This document shows positions 25,843 to 34,419 of a stretch of DNA of 64,000 nucleotides, in pieces; within the stretch, counting starts at the first letter, position 1, and every line of letters begins with the position of its first letter. The notes below the pieces were generated by a model. That model made no database searches. It had not been told where the DNA came from and worked only from the letters and a program-made list of their open reading frames with translations. The position numbers and the translations under genes were made by a program. Source of the DNA: Paraglaciecola sp. T6c (GTDB taxonomy: Bacteria > Pseudomonadota > Gammaproteobacteria > Enterobacterales > Alteromonadaceae); assembly GCF_000014225.1 (NCBI RefSeq), contig NC_008228.1, positions 1,054,001 to 1,118,000 of the forward strand, given 5' to 3'.

Positions 25843-26232
25843 TTTATATCTATGGTGAATATTTTCATTTTAGGTAAAATTAAAATTAAAAGGAGAAAAA
25901 AAATAATTCCAAGATGGACAGAGACAGCTAAAGAAACGCTAACATTGACACCCACCTATAATAATTTACACCCACCTATAATAGTTTCTTACGCTAAGCT
26001 TTGCGCCCCAGCGAGTGAAGTGAGTGCCAACAGCGTACTGTTATACGCCGCTATCACGACGATGCCTTTTGATTGACCCCACGGACTTTTGACGCAACCC
26101 TCGCTAATGTGCTCATTCCTCTCTTCATTTTTGTGCCGACACGCTAAGCAAATCAGCACTTCAGTCTGTTACACATCTAGGCAAGTAGACAACAAAATAA
26201 CACTTAGTCTATATAGTAAATTTCTCGAATAA
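25843..26232 (+). other. Non-coding region before GH127, with a short direct repeat
   Basis: No convincing gene. Two direct copies of ACACCCACCTATAATA, 22 bp apart, lie at about 25949-25983; the ACACCCA part recalls the REP-like repeats but the match is short. Around 26000-26050 a GC-richer patch looks like gene debris. Confidence 0.45.
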
Positions 26233-26250
26233 TTTAAACATCATATGTTT
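26233..26250. promoter_or_regulatory. Operator-like palindrome upstream of GH127
   Basis: TTTAAACAT, CAT, ATGTTT: identical to the catabolic-operon site across 18 bp, with perfect 6-bp inverted halves at 26236-26250. It lies about 150 bp upstream of the GH127 gene, linking that gene to the same regulon although 6 kb of foreign-looking DNA separates them. Confidence 0.75.
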
Positions 26251-26396
26251 GCAATTATGATACAACCACGTTAATGTATTGTTGAACAGTCAGTATGCTA
26301 TCCCGTATTGATAGCTGATGAACAATTTGAATGACGTGTGGCACCCAAGAATTAGGTTGAGTCAAACCTAACCTGCAAGGGCGCGAAAGCATCTGA

Positions 26397-28394
26397 ATGA
26401 ATAGGAAACGTATTGTGAATACAAAATATGCCCACAACAAAGCGATCAACGCCAATAGTAAAAGCCCGTTTGTAAAGTTTCGAAGCATTAATATTGGTGA
26501 CTGCCAGTGGACAGAGGGATTCTGGGCTGACAAATTCAAGCAAGCCGAGACCATCATGGTGCCACATATGGGGGAATTGCTTAAAGGGGATGTTGGTCAC
26601 GCTTACAACAATTTCAAAATTGCTGCGAAAATGCAGGACGGCGAAGCAAAAGGCATGTTGTGGCACGACGGTGACTTCTACAAGTGGATGGAAGCCTGCA
26701 TTTATGTGTACGGAATCAATAAAGACACCGCATTATTAACGGAACTAGATGAGATCATCAGTGTGCTCGCAAGCGCCATGTGTAGCGATGGCTATTTGCA
26801 TACCCATAATCAAATACTCGGCAAGCCTCGCTGGAAAGCGGTATGTGATCATGAGCTTTACAACAGTGGTCACCTTATTCTAGGGGGGGTTATTCACCAC
26901 CGCGTTACCGGCCAAACCAATTGGCTCGATTTATCTATTAAGCATGCTGATTACCTTTATGGTGTATTTACCTCTAAAGACGAAGAACTCGCTCGTTTCG
27001 GATTTAACCCCTCGCAAATCATGGCCTTGGTTGAGCTTTACCGTGAAACGGGTGTGAACAAGTACCTTGAGTTAGCGGATATTTTTGTGACAATGCGCGG
27101 CTCTGTTCCGATGGAATTACATGACTCGGTGCCTTATTGGTTTACGGGCGATCAGTGCCAAATGAAAACCCCGTTAAGGGAAGAAACAGAAGCGGTTGGC
27201 CATGCTGTTACCGGCATGTACTTGTACTCTGGTGCGGCAGACGTATATGCAGAAACAGGTGAAACCGCCTTAATTGACTCGCTGCAAAGCATTTGGTCAA
27301 GTGCCAACGAGCGCAAAATGTATGTTACGGGTGCGTTAGGTCAATGCCATCACGGTGCGTATGACGATCAGAATATGATCCACGAAGGGTTTATTGATGA
27401 TTACCTTATGCCTAATTCGACCGCCTACAACGAAACCTGCGCGAATATATCGAATGCTATGTTCAACTGGCGCATGCTTGGTATAACCGGTGATGCTAAG
27501 CATGCAGATAACGTTGAGTTAGTACTGCACAATAGTGCGATGGTGGGGATCAGTGCTGACGGTGAAAAGTACTTTTACGCCAATCCATTGCGTATGAACT
27601 TCGGCCAGCGTGACTATTCTGACCACTGTGATTGCACTGAATCTCCAGATAGAGAAGCTTATATCGAATGTTTCTGCTGTCCACCAAATTTGGTTAGGAC
27701 CATAGCGCAAGTATCTGCATGGGCTTACAGCCTTACGGATAATGGCGTAGCGGTTAACTTATTCGGCAGCAATAATTTAAACACAAAACTGCTTGATGGC
27801 AGTGACTTGTCTTTAAGCCAAGTCACTAATTTCCCTTGGGATGGCGCAATCTGCATAGATGTAAAGGCGTGTAAGACCGAATCGTTTGACATCGCAGTGC
27901 GTATTCCAGGGTGGGCAAAAGACGCAACCGTTACCGTGAACGGCGAAACGATAAACGGCGTTAAGAACGGTGAATACCTGACGTTGTCTCGCCAATGGCG
28001 CGAAGGCGACAAAATTGCTATTGACCTACCCATGAACACCACATTTGTTGAAGGGCACCCCCGTATAGAAGAAATACGTAATCAAGTTGCGGTTAAACGT
28101 GGGCCACTTGTTTATTGTATTGAGACACCGGACTTGCCAGAGAATACCGGGATCTTGGATGCTTATATCGCTTCTGACGCACAGTTTGACGCTCAGTTCG
28201 ACCAAAGCTTTTTGGGCGGCATGACGACTATTAAAACCCAATTGTTGGTGCGTCAAGACAATACACAAAATATGTATGATGAAGTACAAAAACCTACCTG
28301 GGGATCACATCAGGCGCAATTCATACCTTACTACGCGTGGAGTAACAGGGGCACAGCAGAGATGACCGTGTTCGTTCCAGTTGTGTGGAAATAG
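26397..28394 (+). CDS. GH127-family glycoside hydrolase, candidate 3,6-anhydro-D-galactosidase
   Basis: A 665-residue alpha/alpha-barrel hydrolase (DUF1680/GH127). The zinc-cysteine catalytic centre of the family is visible: Glu346 and Cys348 in YNETCA, and Cys427-Cys428 in CFCCPP. No signal peptide is present, so it should act in the cytoplasm. Characterised GH127 members include beta-L-arabinofuranosidases and, in carrageenan loci, enzymes releasing 3,6-anhydro-D-galactose; the neighbouring catabolic operon favours the latter. An in-frame GTG at 26415 has a better ribosome site (AGGAAA) and may be the true start. Its promoter region carries the locus operator. Confidence 0.88.
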   Translation: MNRKRIVNTKYAHNKAINANSKSPFVKFRSINIGDCQWTEGFWADKFKQAETIMVPHMGELLKGDVGHAYNNFKIAAKMQDGEAKGMLWHDGDFYKWMEACIYVYGINKDTALLTELDEIISVLASAMCSDGYLHTHNQILGKPRWKAVCDHELYNSGHLILGGVIHHRVTGQTNWLDLSIKHADYLYGVFTSKDEELARFGFNPSQIMALVELYRETGVNKYLELADIFVTMRGSVPMELHDSVPYWFTGDQCQMKTPLREETEAVGHAVTGMYLYSGAADVYAETGETALIDSLQSIWSSANERKMYVTGALGQCHHGAYDDQNMIHEGFIDDYLMPNSTAYNETCANISNAMFNWRMLGITGDAKHADNVELVLHNSAMVGISADGEKYFYANPLRMNFGQRDYSDHCDCTESPDREAYIECFCCPPNLVRTIAQVSAWAYSLTDNGVAVNLFGSNNLNTKLLDGSDLSLSQVTNFPWDGAICIDVKACKTESFDIAVRIPGWAKDATVTVNGETINGVKNGEYLTLSRQWREGDKIAIDLPMNTTFVEGHPRIEEIRNQVAVKRGPLVYCIETPDLPENTGILDAYIASDAQFDAQFDQSFLGGMTTIKTQLLVRQDNTQNMYDEVQKPTWGSHQAQFIPYYAWSNRGTAEMTVFVPVVWK

Positions 28395-28561
28395 CCTCTA
28401 GAGATTTAACCCTTTTTCGGTGATGTGCACCGTTAGGCTAATCGAAGCGCCACTCACGTTTTGATTGGCCTTTTCTATATTTTGCTTATTCTCAGGCCCG
28501 TTTGGCAAGCAAATAAGGCCTGATTTTTCTTTGCACAGTGATTCTCACCTTTATTTAATAT

Positions 28562-28607
28562 TTTAATTTGCACTTTAATTTGCACTTTAATTTGCACTTT
28601 AATTTGC
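28562..28607. repeat. 12-bp tandem repeat (TTTAATTTGCAC)
   Basis: Three full copies and one partial copy of TTTAATTTGCAC, 75 bp upstream of the second VCBS lipoprotein gene. It may alter promoter spacing by slippage. The rest of the 288-bp gap contains no gene. Confidence 0.95.
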
Positions 28608-28682
28608 TCTGAGCTGGGCTTGGGTCATTTGCCCAAAAGGCATCACGATTCGACGCTTAGCTAGCAACTACCGGAGACACAT

Positions 28683-30677
28683 ATGATGACGTTCAAGATT
28701 TCAGCCCAAGCCTTTTTACTGCTTGGCTCTTCATTGATAGTGATGGGATGTGAGTTGCCATCTCGCTCTTCTACTAACGAAGCTGCGAGTCAACTACTGG
28801 CGCAACAATCTAACCAAGCCCAGACTTTGTTCTCAGAAAACCAAGATGCACTGCCATCCCCTAAGCGAGCAAGTAGAAAGTGGGACGGCCCCATAGTCGG
28901 TGATTTAGACGGTGACGGCTGGCAAGATCTTTTGCTGACGGAACACGCCGATAAAATCCTTATTTTTTGGAATGAGAAGGGTAAGTTTAGCCAACCTGAC
29001 ACGTTACAAACTGGGGATATGCACGGCACGGGTATTGCTGATTTTGACAACGACGGCCTACTTGAGGTCATTATCGCTCAAGGCGGCGGCAATGGCAGTA
29101 ACCCAAGAAAGCCTAAACATATTGAGATAACAAAAGCGCGCCAGCTAACTGAAAACAGAGTGTTAAACCACTTTGAAAAAGGGCGAGGGCGGGCGGTGAA
29201 AACGCTGGATGCAAATCAAGATGGCAGTGTCGACCTCTTCCTGACGGGCTTTGCGACCCCTGAACAAGCGAAAGCTGGTGCAAATCACCTGTATTCAAAT
29301 GACGGCACCGGCGCATTTACCTTTGAGGGGAATTTACCCTACTCACAACGGTTAAGTTATAAAACCATAGTGACGAACATTAACGATGATGATGACCCCG
29401 ATGTGATTATTTTCGGTGGTGGGAAAATGGTAGCTGCCCTCGGCGGGCCCGATTTTGAATTCATCGATGCGACTAAAGCCGTGCTAGGTGATGCTTACAA
29501 GACGACTGAAGTTAGTGCCATTGCTCAGCTTGATTACGACAACGATGGGGATCTTGATTTAGCGATTAGTCGCGCTAAGCACCAATTTAGTCATCAACTT
29601 TTTTATGATAAAGCGCAGCAACGCTATGCCTTCTTTTCCCGGTTTCAGCCACTGTATATTGAAGAGCTATCCATTAATGGCAACTTTCATCTCGTTAATT
29701 TGCAAATGGCTTATCCTGATTTTGATATTTACCTCGGCCAAAATAAAAGCAAGCTTAATATTGCCGGGCGAAAGGACATCAAAAGCTATGAATCGGATTT
29801 AAGTGGCAGTCGGGCGCTGAATATTGAACCCCAGCAAGCGCTTGGCTGGCCAAGCGATATTTGCCCTGAAGGCGTTAAGATGAAGTATTTATCACCAGAG
29901 TCTAAGCCTGGATTGTATATCGGCTATTTAGGTGACGATAAATGGCGTATCTGCAGCCAAACGCGCTCACCCACTGCTGGGGTTGTGTTAAATGTGACTG
30001 ATGGACCAACGCCAACCACTATCGAGCGACTGCCGGTTAAATTATTAGAAAACCAAAATGGGCATTACGTTGAAGTGACTGCCGTTAAAGGCATTGATAT
30101 CCAACAGCCCACGGCGAGCGTGGTGGCCGCTGATTTTGATAATGACGGATGGACGGACTTATTGTTTATGCGATACGGCAACATGGCGAAGCCTCACAAG
30201 CCAATTATGTATCTGAACGATAAAGGAAATGGCTTCGTTGAGCATAAGGATCACGGCATTGTTATTAACGACTTAGGGGCAACGGGAGCAGGCGCAGACG
30301 TTATCGATTTCGATAAAGACGGCGACCTTGATCTCGTTACCGCCAATGAACGCGGCACATGGCGGCTCTTTGAAAATCACACATCCGGTCAATCTAGCCA
30401 TCATTTTCTCGGTGTTATGGTAGGTGGCTCTCCGTCAGGTAAGGCGACGCAATTGGCGGCTAAAGCGACGCTACAAGCCTGCGGTAGACAATGGCAGCAA
30501 CAAGTAGGTGCCTCATCTTCTGCCTACGCAGACTCCTACAACAATCAGCTGTTGTTTGGTTTAGGAAACTGTACACACGTGGAGAGCGTCAAAGTGCAGT
30601 GGAGCGATGGTGAAACAAAAGTCTATATACCCAATATGATTGATGGGTATTTCGACACCACTGCAGCGCGGAGATAG
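28683..30677 (+). CDS. FG-GAP/VCBS-repeat lipoprotein, CRTAC1/UnbV type (paralogue)
   Basis: A 664-residue lipoprotein with lipid-attachment Cys23 (LIVMGC). Calcium-loop repeats DLDGDGWQD, DFDNDGLLE, DYDNDGDLD, DFDNDGWTD and DFDKDGDLD predict a beta-propeller, and VQWSDGE near the C-terminus matches the ASPIC/UnbV domain. It shares gene-wide similarity with the product of 3378-5318, so the pair arose by duplication. It follows GH127 by 288 bp. A surface glycan-binding role is inferred only from location and from the absence of other binding proteins in the window. Confidence 0.85.
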   Translation: MMTFKISAQAFLLLGSSLIVMGCELPSRSSTNEAASQLLAQQSNQAQTLFSENQDALPSPKRASRKWDGPIVGDLDGDGWQDLLLTEHADKILIFWNEKGKFSQPDTLQTGDMHGTGIADFDNDGLLEVIIAQGGGNGSNPRKPKHIEITKARQLTENRVLNHFEKGRGRAVKTLDANQDGSVDLFLTGFATPEQAKAGANHLYSNDGTGAFTFEGNLPYSQRLSYKTIVTNINDDDDPDVIIFGGGKMVAALGGPDFEFIDATKAVLGDAYKTTEVSAIAQLDYDNDGDLDLAISRAKHQFSHQLFYDKAQQRYAFFSRFQPLYIEELSINGNFHLVNLQMAYPDFDIYLGQNKSKLNIAGRKDIKSYESDLSGSRALNIEPQQALGWPSDICPEGVKMKYLSPESKPGLYIGYLGDDKWRICSQTRSPTAGVVLNVTDGPTPTTIERLPVKLLENQNGHYVEVTAVKGIDIQQPTASVVAADFDNDGWTDLLFMRYGNMAKPHKPIMYLNDKGNGFVEHKDHGIVINDLGATGAGADVIDFDKDGDLDLVTANERGTWRLFENHTSGQSSHHFLGVMVGGSPSGKATQLAAKATLQACGRQWQQQVGASSSAYADSYNNQLLFGLGNCTHVESVKVQWSDGETKVYIPNMIDGYFDTTAARR

Positions 30678-30923
30678 CGTTGCATGTACTACTGTGCAAG
30701 CAAACTGCAGAGTACGAATAAGCACGACCCTTATCCCGATGCTTAGTGAGCCGTTACAGTCCCCCTATAACATCGGAGCGGATTTAAGGCGTGTAATGGT
30801 TTAATGTGCCAGAACATCATAAAGCCACTACCGCCTGAGTTTAGGAGTATTAAACCATTTTATGCTCAACATCCCTTATTTAATTTCTAAGCAAAAATGT
30901 TTACATGCTCAGGGGGATGTCAA

Positions 30924-31823
30924 TTAGGGGAGATGTTGTCCACCCGTTACACCCATGATTTCAGCGGTGACATAACTAGATTCTTGTGAAGCTAAATACA
31001 CATAAACAGGGGCTAACTCAGCTGGTTGTCCAGGCCTGCCAATGGGAACGTTCTCACCAAATGTCGGTAATTTTTTTGCTGGTTGTCCACCACTTTGCTG
31101 CAGCGGTGTCCAAATGGGACCTGGAGCAACGCCATTAACTCGAATGCCTTTATCAATCAGCATTTTTGCTACGCCCTTAGTGAAACTGGTGATTGCACCT
31201 TTAGTTGATGCATAATCCAGTAGACCAGCTGAAGGCTGATAACTCTGAATTGACGTACTGTTGATAATACTGGCGCCCGGCGGCATATGTTTTACCGCAG
31301 CTTTGGTTATCCAAAACATACCAAACACATTAGTCGCGTAAGTTTGACAGAATTGCTCAGTCGTTAAATCTTCTAAGTCGGCGACGAACTGTTGTTTCCC
31401 CGCGTTGTTTACCAATATATCGATTGAGCCGAGGCATTCAGCACTCTGAGTGACTAAGCTTTTGCAAAACTCTTCGTCAGATATGTCCCCAGGGATCCCG
31501 AAAGCGTTAATGCCACTTGCTTTTAAGACCTGTAACGTGTCTTTTGCATCTTCTTCTTCACTTGGCAGATAGTTAATAACGACATCAGCTCCCTCTCTTG
31601 CAAACGCAATGGCAACAGCTCTGCCAATGCCAGAGTCCCCTCCGGTTATTAATGCTTTTCGACCTTTCAACCTGTTACTTCCAAGATAAGTATCTTCACC
31701 ATGATCCGCTTTAGGCTTTAATATTTCATCTAAGCCGGGGTCGGGTTGTTCGCTGTCTTTTTCAGTATCGCTCATGTGATACTGGCTTCTGGGATCCTGC
31801 ATCGTAAATTGATTTTTTTTCAT
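30924..31823 (-). CDS. SDR-family oxidoreductase, YghA-like
   Basis: SDR with an N-terminal extension of about 45 polar residues before the cofactor motif TGGDSGIG. NNAG and YASTK catalytic motifs are present, and the C-terminus ends VTGGQHLP. This layout is typical of the YghA/general-stress SDR group found in stress-induced gene sets. The ATG at 31823 with AAGGAG upstream is preferred over the in-frame start at 31841. The substrate is unknown; homologues act on aldehydes or sugar alcohols. It is followed in the same orientation by other small stress-type genes. Confidence 0.88.
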   Translation of the reverse strand: MKKNQFTMQDPRSQYHMSDTEKDSEQPDPGLDEILKPKADHGEDTYLGSNRLKGRKALITGGDSGIGRAVAIAFAREGADVVINYLPSEEEDAKDTLQVLKASGINAFGIPGDISDEEFCKSLVTQSAECLGSIDILVNNAGKQQFVADLEDLTTEQFCQTYATNVFGMFWITKAAVKHMPPGASIINSTSIQSYQPSAGLLDYASTKGAITSFTKGVAKMLIDKGIRVNGVAPGPIWTPLQQSGGQPAKKLPTFGENVPIGRPGQPAELAPVYVYLASQESSYVTAEIMGVTGGQHLP

Positions 31824-31884
31824 TTTCGAAAACTCCTTCACACAATGTATCTTTTATGAATGGATGGGATCTAATTGAACGTGA

Positions 31885-32061
31885 TTAACGGCTTGATAAT
31901 CGCTCTAGGTTATGGTCTTGCCATTTGTCTCTGCGGTGGCTGGGGATTGGTTTATGTAATGAGCGGGTAGTACGGTTGAGCTTGCGAAATGTGCCGTCTA
32001 TGTGATTTTCAATGGCATCAATATCAACGTGCAAATTATATCTATCTTGGAATGTTTTCAC
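31885..32061 (-). CDS. Small basic protein of 58 residues, unrecognised
   Basis: A short open frame with a GTG start and a good ribosome site (GAGGGG just upstream on the minus strand). The product is rich in charged residues and His/Arg, beginning MKTFQDRYNLHV and ending LERLSSR, and contains no hydrophobic segment. It lies about 60 bp upstream of the SDR gene in the same orientation, so it may be co-transcribed. No family was recognised; it could be a small stress or regulatory protein. Confidence 0.5.
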   Translation of the reverse strand: MKTFQDRYNLHVDIDAIENHIDGTFRKLNRTTRSLHKPIPSHRRDKWQDHNLERLSSR

Positions 32062-32465
32062 TTTGTATCCCCTCTAACAGTTTAAGATCTACGACTATTC
32101 ACTTGTTTGGTTTCTCACATGAAATTCAGCAATAGATGTGCCAAAGGCCTCGATTAGTAGTGAAAGGACTTTGCGATGAGTGATTTAGCTATTCATTAGT
32201 ACTGTTGCTAAATATAGAGCATGAGGATGTGGAAGGGTTTTTGTCATTAATGCATCAGCATGAGGAAAAAATTACACGTCAATGCCGTATTTAAGCTAAA
32301 AATAATAGCTACTGATAAGGAAGATTGTCGGTTTATGGTATGCGTCATATACGTCAAGTGGCGCTTGTATCGGCGGCATTGAAAACATTATTGTTGGAAT
32401 TGTAGAACTGCAGCGAAACAGGTGATGAGAGCCATGGGTGCTCCGCTGCATTGATTACCGTGAAA
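32062..32465 (+). other. Non-coding region between small stress genes
   Basis: I see no gene, terminator or clear repeat in these 404 bp. It should contain the promoter for the leftward small-protein and SDR genes. Confidence 0.35.
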
Positions 32466-32696
32466 TTAGTGGTGGGATTTACCTTTGAAAATGGACGTAA
32501 TTAATAACCCGCCTAATACCGCTAGCCCAGTAGCCTTGATAGGGTTGGCTTTGACAAAGGTTTTTACCCCAGTTAGCGTACTCATCGCTTTGTGACGTTG
32601 GTTGGAAACCGCTTTGTATAACTTGCGCTTCTCCTCTTCACTTATGGCATCTGCAAACGTTTCCGAAATACTATTTTTATCGTATTGATTACTCAT
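32466..32696 (-). CDS. ElaB/YqjD-like small membrane-anchored protein
   Basis: A 76-residue protein with a charged helical N-terminal part and a C-terminal hydrophobic anchor preceded by FVKANPIKATG, the arrangement of ElaB/YqjD/DUF883 proteins that bind ribosomes at the inner membrane during stationary phase. A ribosome site AGGAGG lies just upstream on the minus strand. Assignment is by general layout; sequence identity to those families may be low. Confidence 0.65.
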   Translation of the reverse strand: MSNQYDKNSISETFADAISEEEKRKLYKAVSNQRHKAMSTLTGVKTFVKANPIKATGLAVLGGLLITSIFKGKSHH

Positions 32697-32932
32697 AAAG
32701 TCCTCCTAGATATTATTGAATTTGCCGTATCTACAACGCAATCTGTATGCCACTTAGATGTAATGGACGATTATGTATCGTTGTGGAATGCGTTTTGTAT
32801 ACCGCCTACTGTGATGACAAGAGCAATTCAGTGAACAGCACTAAGCTTGCTGTGGATTCGTTTTTACGTTGAGGGCGAAGATAAAGGTGAGCACATTATT
32901 GTGCGCGAAGCAGAACGCTTGAGGTGAATATA

Positions 32933-33784
32933 ATGGCAATTATTGTTGAAGACTCGATACAAGAACCTAAAGGCAATCCTTTAGGAGAAATTAATGCTCA
33001 ATTTCATCGACTTTATCAAGTTGAGAAAGCAAAAGCGGTTGCAAGCATTAATGATGGGGAGGTCATGCTAATTTGTCGTATTGATAGCAGGCTTATCGTT
33101 AAAGCGGGAAGTAAAGTAAAAGAATATGTCATAAACGATGAGCGCTATCAAAGCCTGAAAGCGATGAGTCATGGGACATTAGCGGTGTACTATCAACTGT
33201 GTCATTCAGTAGATGAGGCCACTCTTTGTCAGGTGAACAGGTGGGTGTCACAAATTCGCCAACAGGCTCCGCTGAGCCTAGGTAAAGAAGTCGCCGATGT
33301 AACCATGAAACTGCTAGAACGAATCGAACATTCAAATGTGCTACCTCACAGTGCAATGAGCCTGTATCAACAAGAGCTAGAGTCAATATATGCCAAATTG
33401 ATGACCGAAGCCGTTAATGATGAGATAGATAACCTTGTGAGTAACCTTGAAAGGGTCTGCAGTGAGGACGATTACCCCAGCTCTAACATCTTTATGATCG
33501 TCTTCGGCGGACACCAACCTAGATATAAGGCATTAGCGCTACAGGTTTTCAAAAAGTGGTTTGCTGGCAATCAACGGCACATCTCAAACTGTGAGCATCA
33601 CGTTCGTTATTGCGAAGCAGGTGAGTCATTAGACGACGCTGTCGACTTGGTCGCGACTGCAATTGTCGATAGAGAATTAGCAAGATCAACTATGGGTTAC
33701 TCAGAAGCCCTTAATAGAGATGTGTTAAGTGCCGTAGCGGAAAAAGCCATAGAAGAGTATTGGCTTAACAACTCGTTGCGATAG
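32933..33784 (+). CDS. Hypothetical protein, 283 residues, unrecognised
   Basis: A complete soluble protein with no signal peptide or membrane segment. The start ATG at 32933 has GAGG 9 bp upstream; an in-frame GTG at 32924 overlaps that site. The sequence is mostly helical with acidic patches (DDAVDLVATAIVDRE, YSEALNRDVLSAVAEKAIEE). I recognise no domain. It sits between an ElaB-like gene and a DUF421 gene in a stress-type neighbourhood. Confidence 0.7.
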   Translation: MAIIVEDSIQEPKGNPLGEINAQFHRLYQVEKAKAVASINDGEVMLICRIDSRLIVKAGSKVKEYVINDERYQSLKAMSHGTLAVYYQLCHSVDEATLCQVNRWVSQIRQQAPLSLGKEVADVTMKLLERIEHSNVLPHSAMSLYQQELESIYAKLMTEAVNDEIDNLVSNLERVCSEDDYPSSNIFMIVFGGHQPRYKALALQVFKKWFAGNQRHISNCEHHVRYCEAGESLDDAVDLVATAIVDRELARSTMGYSEALNRDVLSAVAEKAIEEYWLNNSLR

Positions 33785-33831
33785 TAAACAGGTAGTGCAC
33801 TGATTGTTGGCTTCCACTTCCACTTCTACTT

Positions 33832-34350
33832 TCACTTCACCGTTCGAACACCTTGTAGTATGGCATCAGAGCAGCTGTCGCCATGGATGACAGAAATGTC
33901 GCCAGTGGTTTCCAGCACAACAGCACGAACTTGTGAGAGGTGCAAAACATTTGCTTCTCGAAGCTTCGCGATGAGATCATTTTCTGCAACACGAGTGGCT
34001 TTTAAGGCGGCATGCAAAATGACTCCGTCTTTCATGAGTAAAGCGGGCTGATTTTGCATCACAGACTCGAACGTTGATGATTTTTTACGAATAGTAGCGG
34101 TGGTAAATTGGACGATGAAGAGCATTGCCATAGAGAGAATTGTCTGCACGAAACTGGTCCAGTCGGTTGACTGGCTTGCTCCTGCCAGCAAAGAGCCAAT
34201 GGCGACTGTCATAACAAAATCAAAGTTGGTCATCTTAGAAAACGACCTCAAACCATTTACTCGCACAAGTAAAACGACCCAGAACATAGCTATTCCCGTT
34301 AACACTATTGCTCGCAAGAAAAGGTCCGCTAGTGGATCGTTAACAAGCAT
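33832..34350 (-). CDS. DUF421 (YetF-like) membrane protein
   Basis: A 172-residue protein with N-terminal membrane helices (AIVLTGIAMFWVVLLVRVNG) followed by a soluble YetF-type domain. The segment RSFSKMTNFDFVMTVAIGS matches the family core. Function unknown; DUF421 proteins are common in spore and stress gene sets. It is downstream of the AI-2E-family gene with a 69-bp gap, on the same strand. Confidence 0.87.
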   Translation of the reverse strand: MLVNDPLADLFLRAIVLTGIAMFWVVLLVRVNGLRSFSKMTNFDFVMTVAIGSLLAGASQSTDWTSFVQTILSMAMLFIVQFTTATIRKKSSTFESVMQNQPALLMKDGVILHAALKATRVAENDLIAKLREANVLHLSQVRAVVLETTGDISVIHGDSCSDAILQGVRTVK

Positions 34351-34419
34351 GTCTATCTCCTTAATTACGCTGTGTATATGTCATGCAACATTGGCTATCA
34401 AGAAACGGGTTGTAAAATG

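Noticed and set aside
25852-26076. 74-codon plus-strand frame in the accessory block
   Set aside because: Lies partly antisense to the upstream part of the CPBP gene and across a repeat; composition is not protein-like.
30795-30859. 11-bp inverted repeat AATGGTTTAAT with a 43-bp spacer between convergent genes
   Set aside because: Spacer too long for a terminator and no associated protein; could be chance or a degenerate repeat.
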